A stretch of DNA of 10,929 nt, taken from assembly GCA_021838585.1 (NCBI GenBank), contig JAKCDE010000034.1, positions 1 to 10,929 of the forward strand. Reading direction: 5' to 3'. Made by a program: the position numbers and the translations under genes. How positions within the stretch are numbered: position 1 is the first letter of the stretch; each line of letters opens with the position of its first letter. The notes beneath the pieces are model-generated. The model saw nothing but the letters and a program-made list of their open reading frames with translations, searched no databases and was not told the DNA's origin. This document shows, piece after piece, positions 5,617-10,929 of this stretch. The stretch is from Nitrospirota bacterium (GTDB taxonomy: Bacteria; Nitrospirota_A; Leptospirillia; Leptospirillales; Leptospirillaceae).

Positions 5617-6327
5617 ATGGCAAGTCCAGCCGATGGAAAAAAAGAGGGGAAGGTGATCCATGAGGGAAGCTCCGACCCTCTGGACAAGTCATCCCAACGA
5701 AAGCGGGAGATCCTCGAGGCCGCCATGGTGTGTTTTTCCGAGGAGGGTTATTTTCAGACCACCAACCGGAAGATTGCCCGCAAGGCGGGAATTACGGAGG
5801 GGCTGATCTACCATTACTTCCCCTGCAAGAAGGCCCTTCTTCAGGAAATCATCGAGGAGAAGTTCCGCCATGACCGCTCCCCGGCGCAGCGGTGCTACAC
5901 CCGCTGGGAGGCGAGATTCGAGATCTCCCCCCCGAACCGGGAGACCTTCCGGGACTTTCTTTTCGATCTCGGCCGGGCCACCTTTGAAGGCCTGGACAAG
6001 GATCGGGATGTCCTTCGCATCCTCCTGTCGGAATATCGGCTCCTCGATGAAGGCCAGGATCCCCTGTTTCCGCGCCTCGTCATGGAACGTTCGATGAACC
6101 GCTTTTCCCGCCTTCTTGCCCTCTATCTTGCGTCAGAAAGCCTTCCGGACTCCTCCACGGCGATGAAGGACTCGTTTTTCATCGGTCCGATCGTCTCCAT
6201 CTTCCTTTTTCAGGATCTCCTTCAGGGCAACAAGGTCCGCACTCTCGACCGGGAGCTTTTTCTGTCGACTCTCGTCGATCACTTCATGGCCGGGATCGCT
6301 GCGGTGCCGATGGGAAAACAGGATTAA
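5617..6327 (+). CDS. TetR-family transcriptional regulator
   Basis: The 236-residue protein has a TetR N-terminal helix-turn-helix at about 28-75: KREILEAAMVCFSEEGYFQT, then IARKAGITEGLIYHYFPCKKALL. An all-helical ligand-binding and dimerisation domain follows (about 80-232). A polar N-terminal tail of about 25 residues precedes the domain. I prefer the ATG at 5617 because AAGGGG ends six bases before it; the in-frame GTG at 5611 would overlap that ribosome binding site. The 24-bp palindrome directly upstream is the probable operator, giving autorepression. As first gene of the operon it should also control the cytochrome and efflux genes, which begin 23 bases after its TAA. The inducing ligand is unknown but is probably a toxic hydrophobic or metal-linked compound exported by the pump. 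Confidence 0.92.
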   Translation: MASPADGKKEGKVIHEGSSDPLDKSSQRKREILEAAMVCFSEEGYFQTTNRKIARKAGITEGLIYHYFPCKKALLQEIIEEKFRHDRSPAQRCYTRWEARFEISPPNRETFRDFLFDLGRATFEGLDKDRDVLRILLSEYRLLDEGQDPLFPRLVMERSMNRFSRLLALYLASESLPDSSTAMKDSFFIGPIVSIFLFQDLLQGNKVRTLDRELFLSTLVDHFMAGIAAVPMGKQD

Positions 6328-6350
6328 AAATCAGGGAAGGATTCTTCAAG

Positions 6351-6947
6351 ATGAGAAAAATGCGTCAGGCGCTCGTGGGGATCCTGCTTCTTCTCCTGGC
6401 AGGGGGAGGGGTTGTTCTCGAGGCGGTCCATGCCCGGGCCGACTCCGTCATGCACCGGTATGTCGGAGTGGAGACCTGCGAGGTCTGCCACTCGGCCAAG
6501 AGAATCGGCGACCAGTTCGATGCCTGGGCCGGAAGTCCCCATGCCCGCGCCTATGCCGACCTGACGACCTCCCAGGCTCGCGCCATTGCCGATCGCCTTC
6601 ACGTGGCCGATCCCACCCGCGATGGACGCTGCCTCTCCTGCCATGTGACCGCGTATGGCAAACCTCTTCCGGAAGTTCTCTCGACCTTCCGAAGAACAGA
6701 TGGGGTCCAGTGCGAATCCTGTCACGGTCCCGGCGAGGATTATGCCCACTTTTCGGTCATGATTTCCCCGAAAAAATCAAAAAGGGCAGGAGTCGTCATT
6801 CCTGACGAGGCGACCTGCAAGACCTGTCACAACCCGAGTTCTCCCACCTATAAAGGGTTCGACTACCATGCGGCCCTACGGATGATTGCCCATCCTGTTC
6901 CAGAAGAAACAAAGCGGGAAACTCTTGAAATGGGAGACGAAAAATGA
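6351..6947 (+). CDS. Periplasmic tetraheme cytochrome c (c554-like)
   Basis: The 198-residue protein has a Sec signal peptide (hydrophobic 8-24, likely cleavage after ARA at 28-30). Four CxxCH heme sites follow: CEVCH (43-47), CLSCH (94-98), CESCH (121-125) and CKTCH (156-160). The contexts SPHARAY, CLSCHVTAYG and GVQCESCHGPGEDYAHF are typical of the cytochrome c554-type multiheme family, whose best-known member takes electrons from hydroxylamine oxidation. No membrane anchor remains after cleavage, so it should be a soluble periplasmic electron carrier. GGGAAGGA about nine bases upstream supports the start. The stop overlaps the start of the membrane fusion gene (ATGA), placing it firmly inside the efflux operon, which is unusual. 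Its electron partner and link to export cannot be read from the sequence. Confidence 0.92.
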   Translation: MRKMRQALVGILLLLLAGGGVVLEAVHARADSVMHRYVGVETCEVCHSAKRIGDQFDAWAGSPHARAYADLTTSQARAIADRLHVADPTRDGRCLSCHVTAYGKPLPEVLSTFRRTDGVQCESCHGPGEDYAHFSVMISPKKSKRAGVVIPDEATCKTCHNPSSPTYKGFDYHAALRMIAHPVPEETKRETLEMGDEK

Positions 6948-7909
6948 GCGGTGTTCAGGCAGGGAAGCCCCCTGAGGCCGATTCAGGCCGAAGCAGGAAG
7001 CGAGGGATCCTCATCGGCGTGGCGGGGCTTCTGGCTACGGCCGTCATCGCCCTTCTCTACATGAGATACAACGAGTTTTATGTCTCGACCGAGGACTCCA
7101 TGGTGGACGGGGACATTGTCATGGTCTCCGCGAATGCCCGAGGGAGGGTCATGACCCTCCCCGTCAATATGGGCGATCCCGTTCACAAGGGAGATCTTCT
7201 GGCCCGTATCGATACCACGGGTTTCGGGGCCCTTGAGTCCATCGGGCAGCGCAATGTCTCTGCCTTTGGCGACCTGGCCCGGACAAAGGCCCAGGAGGTC
7301 TCGCTCTCGGTGCGTCTGGCGAATGCCCGAAGGGATCTGGCCCGGGGGGAGGCCCTGAGAAAGGGCGGCTTCATTACGGATTCCGATCTCGACCATCTCC
7401 GGACGGTGGTGGACGATCTCAATGCCCAGCTTGCGGAGATCCGGAAGCTGGCCTTCGTCAACCGCACCGCGTTGGAGACCACCGAGTCCCACCCCCTCAA
7501 CTACACCATCCATTCCCCCCTCGACGGACAGGTGGCGGAACGTATCGTCCAGGTGGGACAGGTCGTCTCCCGGGGGCAGGCCATCGTCTCTCTGGTCGAC
7601 CCGAAGGACACCTGGGTGACGGCCAAGGTCAAGGAGACCCGGATGGGCCATGTGCGGGTGGGGCAGAAGGTCGACATCACCATCGACGCCTATCCCGGAC
7701 GGAAGTTCCATGGACATGTCTTCCAGATCCTTCCGACCTCGGCGGCGGCCATCTCCCTTCTCCCCCCGGAGAATGCCTCCGGCACCTTCGTCAAGGTGAC
7801 CCAGCGGGTTCCGGTGAGGATCTCCATTGACGATGCCAAGGATGTCGTCCTGCGTCCGGGGCTTTCAACGGAAATCCGTATCCACATCCGGGACGGTTCT
7901 CCGTGGTGA
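6944..7909 (+). CDS. emrA: EmrA/HlyD-type membrane fusion protein
   Basis: The 321-residue periplasmic adaptor links an inner-membrane exporter to the outer-membrane channel. It has a short cytoplasmic tail, one membrane helix (about 20-40), then EmrA-type segments: YVSTEDSMVDGDIVMVSANA (46-65), RGRVMTLPVNMGDPVHKGDL (lipoyl half), a short coiled-coil hairpin (about 95-170), the second lipoyl half SPLDGQVAERIVQVGQVVSR, and the beta-barrel signature LLPPENASGTFVKVTQRVPV. E. coli EmrA has about 390 residues; the difference lies mainly in a shorter hairpin. Its start overlaps the cytochrome stop by four bases, and its end overlaps the exporter gene. Confidence 0.93.
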   Translation: MSGVQAGKPPEADSGRSRKRGILIGVAGLLATAVIALLYMRYNEFYVSTEDSMVDGDIVMVSANARGRVMTLPVNMGDPVHKGDLLARIDTTGFGALESIGQRNVSAFGDLARTKAQEVSLSVRLANARRDLARGEALRKGGFITDSDLDHLRTVVDDLNAQLAEIRKLAFVNRTALETTESHPLNYTIHSPLDGQVAERIVQVGQVVSRGQAIVSLVDPKDTWVTAKVKETRMGHVRVGQKVDITIDAYPGRKFHGHVFQILPTSAAAISLLPPENASGTFVKVTQRVPVRISIDDAKDVVLRPGLSTEIRIHIRDGSPW

Positions 7910-9513
7910 CCCCCGAGTCCGGAAGCCTGATGGGGCACTCCCCCCACTATCGCTGGTGGGCCCTGGGAGTGGTCATGCTCTCTCTCTTCCTTCCGGTTCT
8001 CGATACGACCATTGTGAATGTGGCCCTCCCCTACATGATCGGGAGCCTCGATACCAACCAGGACGAAGTCCGGTGGGTCATCACCGCCTATTCCATGGCC
8101 TTTGCGGTGAGCACGCTGGCGAGTGCCTGGCTGCGGACCGTCTTCGGGATCAAGAACCTCTACCTTGGCTCCATCGTGCTCTTTGTGGCGTCCTCCTTTC
8201 TTGCCGGGATCTCGCCCAACCTGAACCTGATGATTGTTTTCCGGGTCCTTCAGGCGGTGGGGGGAGGGATCATGATGCCCTTGGGCTTCACGATCATCAC
8301 GGAGGCCTTCCCGGCTCCGGAGCGCCCCAAGGCCTTTGGCTTCTTCGGCATCGTGGTGGTGCTGGCTCCCACCATCGGTCCGATCCTGGGGGGCTGGCTC
8401 GTCGACAACATGAACTGGCGGGATGTCTTTTTCATCAACGTTCCCTTTGGATTTCTGAGCTTCTTCTTTACGGTGTTCATTCTGAAGAAGGACCGCAGCC
8501 ATACGCTCGTTCCCTTCGACTATGCGGGATTCATCTCCCTGGGGACGGCCCTTTCCTTCCTGCTTGTCGGACTCACCGAAGGGGAACGCTGGGGCTGGAC
8601 GGCCTTTTTTGTCTACGAATGCTGGGCCGTGACCTCCGTCGCCTTCTGGATCTATGTCATCACCGCCTTTACGGTGAAGCATCCCCTGATCGACCTTTCC
8701 ATCTTCCGGGATCTGGACTTTGTGCTCATCATGGTGGCCAACTTCTTTCGGGCCATCGGTCTTTTCGGCCGAATGTTCCTGCTCCCCCTCTTTGTCCAGA
8801 CCTTCAATGCCTTCACGGCCACCGATGCCGGTCTCGTTCTCCTTCCCTCCTCCCTCATGGCCGGGATTGCCATGCCGGTTCTTGGAGCCGTCTCCGCCAA
8901 GGGGTCCGACAGCTTCAAGCGGGGGCTCCTGGTGGCAGGATTTCTGATGCTGGCCTTCTCCCAGTTTCTGTACGCCTTTCTCATGGGAGTTCCGTCGATG
9001 GGCCAGATTATCGTGGCTCAGCTTGTCTTCGGTCTCTCGATGGGGATGCTCAACGCGCTTCTCTCCTCGATCCCCCAGACTCTGGTGGCTCCCCGCCACA
9101 TCGGTCTGGCCTCGAGCCTCCAGAGCAACATGCTCCAGATCGGAGGGGCGCTGGGGGTGGCGGTCCTGGGAAATATCCTCGACCATCAGGAGGCGGATTT
9201 CTACTCCCAGTACCAGTCGAATGTGACCCCCCACGCCTATTTTTACCAGAAGGTGGTCTCGTTTCTTTCCCAATCGGCTCAGCACGGCCTTCCCACGGCC
9301 GATCCGGCCGCGCGGACCGGGGCCATGGTCATCGGCCTTGCCCAGACGCAGGCGGCCATCTCTGCGTACAATGAGACATTTATCGTTGCGGGCCTCATGG
9401 CCCTTCTGGGGATTCCGATGATCCTTCTCATGAAGAAGCTATCTCATCGCCACGATCCCTCCCAAGGATCCCTTTCAGGAAAACCCGAAGTTGTGCATGG
9501 AGGATTCGAGTGA
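7903..9513 (+). CDS. emrB: EmrB/QacA-type MFS exporter (DHA2, 14 helices)
   Basis: The 536-residue inner-membrane protein is a proton-driven drug exporter of the DHA2 family. Features include the helix-1 motif LDTTIVNVALP (33-43, acidic D34), FRVLQAVGGG (motif B, R114), the antiporter motif C APTIGPILGG (155-164) and WRDVFFINVPFG, typical of EmrB. The loop-2 motif-A Asp is replaced (LRTVFGIKNLYL), as in the EmrB subgroup. Fourteen hydrophobic helices fit the length. The start is uncertain: GTG at 7903, GTG at 7906 (a GTGA overlap with the emrA stop), or ATG at 7930 with GGAAG just upstream. The gene ends in a GTGA overlap with the channel gene, so the three pump parts are coupled. The substrate is unknown. 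Confidence 0.93.
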   Translation: MVTPESGSLMGHSPHYRWWALGVVMLSLFLPVLDTTIVNVALPYMIGSLDTNQDEVRWVITAYSMAFAVSTLASAWLRTVFGIKNLYLGSIVLFVASSFLAGISPNLNLMIVFRVLQAVGGGIMMPLGFTIITEAFPAPERPKAFGFFGIVVVLAPTIGPILGGWLVDNMNWRDVFFINVPFGFLSFFFTVFILKKDRSHTLVPFDYAGFISLGTALSFLLVGLTEGERWGWTAFFVYECWAVTSVAFWIYVITAFTVKHPLIDLSIFRDLDFVLIMVANFFRAIGLFGRMFLLPLFVQTFNAFTATDAGLVLLPSSLMAGIAMPVLGAVSAKGSDSFKRGLLVAGFLMLAFSQFLYAFLMGVPSMGQIIVAQLVFGLSMGMLNALLSSIPQTLVAPRHIGLASSLQSNMLQIGGALGVAVLGNILDHQEADFYSQYQSNVTPHAYFYQKVVSFLSQSAQHGLPTADPAARTGAMVIGLAQTQAAISAYNETFIVAGLMALLGIPMILLMKKLSHRHDPSQGSLSGKPEVVHGGFE

Positions 9514-10880
9514 GACGTTCGTTTGTGTCTGCCCCCTGTGTCATCGCCTTTTTGGCCCTGTTGCTCCCGTCGGCCCATGCCGGTCAGTTTCCCGATCCGG
9601 AAACGGCCACGGATATGACGGTCGTCGCCCCCGGAGGACAGTCCATCACTTTGGGAAATGCCGTCAGAGAGGCCCTTCTTCGTCGCCCGACCCTCAAGGC
9701 GGCGGAACAGAGCGTCCTTCTCTCCAAGGCCCAGATGGGGGCCTCCCGTTCGGGGTACTTGCCCACTCTTCAAGCCTCCTATTCCGATACGGTGGGAAAC
9801 AGCATCTTCGGGTACTTTCTCATCCCGGGGTATCAATATGCGAACTACAACCTTCTGACGGTGGCTCTGACCCAGACCGTCTGGGACTTCGGCCGGGTCC
9901 ATTCCCAGATGCGGCAGAGCCGGCATCAGCTGGGGGCGGCCGAGGCCCTGAACCGCCGGGAAGCCCAGACGGTGATCCGGGACGTGGAAACGGCCTATTA
10001 CGATCTTCTGAAGGCCCAGCATCGGGTTCTTTCGGCCCGCCAGAGCGTCGTGGATGCCTCGTCCCACCTGGCCGAGGCCCGGGCCCGACTCTCGGCCGGG
10101 GTGGGGCTCAGGCTCGATGTGACCCAGGCCAAGGTCAATCTCGAATCGGCCCGCCTCGACCTCATTCACGAGGAGACCCTCCGCCGGAAGGCCCAGGTGG
10201 ATCTTGGGCGGGCGATCGGGTTTCGAAAAAAACGTCCCTTCGTGGCCGTCTCTCCCGCAGAGCCGGAAAGGATTCCTTCCTTCCCCGATGGCCCGGCTCT
10301 CGACCGTCTGATCGCCTCCCATCCCGAGATCCTGGCCGATACCGAAAATGTCCGACAGAAGAAGGCGGCCCTCGATGCGGCCAAGGATCAGAACTATCCG
10401 ACGATCACCGGCAATGCCCAGTACTATCTGGCCCAGATCTCCGTCCCCCTCTTTGGTCTTCCCACCAATCCCTTTTCGACGGTCAACGTAGGAGGGGTCC
10501 TGAATATCCCGATTTTCTCGGGGGGATTGATGACAAGCCAGATTCATGAAGCCCGGGCCGACATGCGGCGGACGATGCACCAGTCGGAAGACGACCGTCT
10601 TCGGATTCTGGCGCTGATCCGGGATGCGGCCCTCGATGTGCAGGAAAATCAGGAACGCCTTCGGGAGTCGGAGACGGCCTTGGAAAATGCCGAAGAAAAC
10701 GACCGCCAGGTCGAGGCGGCCTACCGGGCCGGAACGGCCCATTCCGTCGATGCCATCGACGCGGAGACGGCCCTTCGCCGGGCGCGGGTCGACGTGGACT
10801 CTGCCCGTTTCGACCTGATGAGCTCCATTGTGGCCTATCGCTACGCGCTGGGCACGCTCACCTCACCGGGCGCTCCCTGA
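9510..10880 (+). CDS. TolC-family outer-membrane efflux channel
   Basis: The 456-residue protein forms the outer-membrane duct of the tripartite pump. It has a signal peptide (hydrophobic 11-19, likely cleavage after AHA at 22-24) and two outer-membrane-efflux-protein repeats at about 45-240 and 260-450. These include long helices with TolC-type features: LGNAVREALLRRPTLKAAEQ, VWDFGRVHSQMRQSR, VETAYYDLLKAQHRV and SAGVGLRLDVTQAKVNLESA in the first half, and LNIPIFSGGLMTSQIHEARA and YRAGTAHSVDAIDAETALRR in the second. The GTG start at 9510 has GGAGG six bases upstream and overlaps the exporter stop by four bases. The single Cys at position 10 lies inside the signal peptide, so it is not a lipoprotein. 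Confidence 0.94.
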   Translation: MRRSFVSAPCVIAFLALLLPSAHAGQFPDPETATDMTVVAPGGQSITLGNAVREALLRRPTLKAAEQSVLLSKAQMGASRSGYLPTLQASYSDTVGNSIFGYFLIPGYQYANYNLLTVALTQTVWDFGRVHSQMRQSRHQLGAAEALNRREAQTVIRDVETAYYDLLKAQHRVLSARQSVVDASSHLAEARARLSAGVGLRLDVTQAKVNLESARLDLIHEETLRRKAQVDLGRAIGFRKKRPFVAVSPAEPERIPSFPDGPALDRLIASHPEILADTENVRQKKAALDAAKDQNYPTITGNAQYYLAQISVPLFGLPTNPFSTVNVGGVLNIPIFSGGLMTSQIHEARADMRRTMHQSEDDRLRILALIRDAALDVQENQERLRESETALENAEENDRQVEAAYRAGTAHSVDAIDAETALRRARVDVDSARFDLMSSIVAYRYALGTLTSPGAP

Positions 10881-10929
10881 TGGAGTCCGATGCGGTTGAA
10901 CTCTTTGCCGACGGGGCCTGCTCCGGAAA
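10880..10929 (+). CDS. rnhA: Ribonuclease HI, N-terminal fragment (runs off the window)
   Basis: The ATG at 10880 shares its A with the TGA of the channel gene (TGATG). The 16 complete codons read MESDAVELFADGACSG, which matches the first beta strand of ribonuclease HI (family pattern VEIFTDGSCLGNPGPG). D11 corresponds to the first catalytic Asp (Asp10 in E. coli). The enzyme degrades RNA in RNA-DNA hybrids. The last two bases, AA, fit the expected Asn codon. There is little sign of a separate ribosome binding site, so its translation may depend on the upstream efflux genes. Only the start is visible. Confidence 0.85.
   Translation, partial: MESDAVELFADGACSG

Noticed and set aside
7690..9285. 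531-codon open frame on the minus strand, antisense to the exporter gene
   Set aside because: Its translation is a low-complexity run of Gly, His, Glu, Asp and Lys without domains, while the plus strand encodes an unmistakable EmrB-type transporter. It is a by-product of GC-rich codon bias.
7827..9374. 515-codon plus-strand frame overlapping the exporter gene
   Set aside because: It is a frame-shifted shadow of the exporter: Arg-, Gly- and Pro-rich, with no recognisable motif.
9991..10040. Repeated-looking helical segments in the channel gene as a DNA repeat
   Set aside because: The resemblance is the protein-level duplication of TolC-family halves, not a nucleotide repeat.
9444..10742. 432-codon minus-strand frame opposite the channel gene
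   Set aside because: No family features are visible, and the plus-strand TolC-type repeats and coupled GTGA start are clear.

Overview
The window comes from a Gram-negative bacterium. It encodes an outer-membrane efflux channel, a Sec-exported multiheme cytochrome, a lipoprotein-like protein and chemotaxis proteins. The DNA is GC-rich and densely coded, with many 1-11 nt gene overlaps. A motile, cytochrome-rich bacterium such as a Leptospirillum-like member of Nitrospirota would fit, but this is an impression from gene content and not proven by the sequence. I see no rRNA, tRNA, transposase, integrase, CRISPR array or plasmid origin. No gene-free stretch exceeds 300 bases.

Left part (1-3494, minus strand). 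Reading leftward, a soluble methyl-accepting chemotaxis protein with a C-terminal zinc-binding CZB domain (3494-2397) is followed by a 174-bp gap holding a long hairpin. Then comes a tight cluster: an enlarged CheZ phosphatase (2222-1200), a LexA-like repressor whose self-cleavage residues appear to be missing (1190-504), and a small three-helix membrane protein (514-71). A further minus-strand reading frame may begin at 55 and run off the window.

Middle part (3571-5454, minus strand). A two-gene unit encodes a DUF692/MNIO-type iron oxidase with an unusual C-terminal extension, coupled by a TGATG overlap to a small exported, lipoprotein-like beta-sandwich protein. It ends in a tandem-hairpin terminator. 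Both genes carry tracts of nine identical bases.

Right part (5529-10929, plus strand). A strong sigma70-type promoter with a 24-bp palindromic operator drives a TetR regulator. Behind it lie a tetraheme cytochrome c, a membrane fusion protein (EmrA-like), a 14-helix MFS exporter (EmrB-like) and a TolC-like outer-membrane channel. Consecutive genes overlap by a few bases from the cytochrome onward. The first codons of ribonuclease HI overlap the end of the channel gene and run off the right edge. The natural reading is a TetR-controlled tripartite export system that has recruited a periplasmic cytochrome.

The observations most worth following are the MNIO fusion with its coupled lipoprotein-like partner, the cytochrome embedded in the efflux operon, and the apparently non-cleavable LexA-like protein coupled to cheZ.
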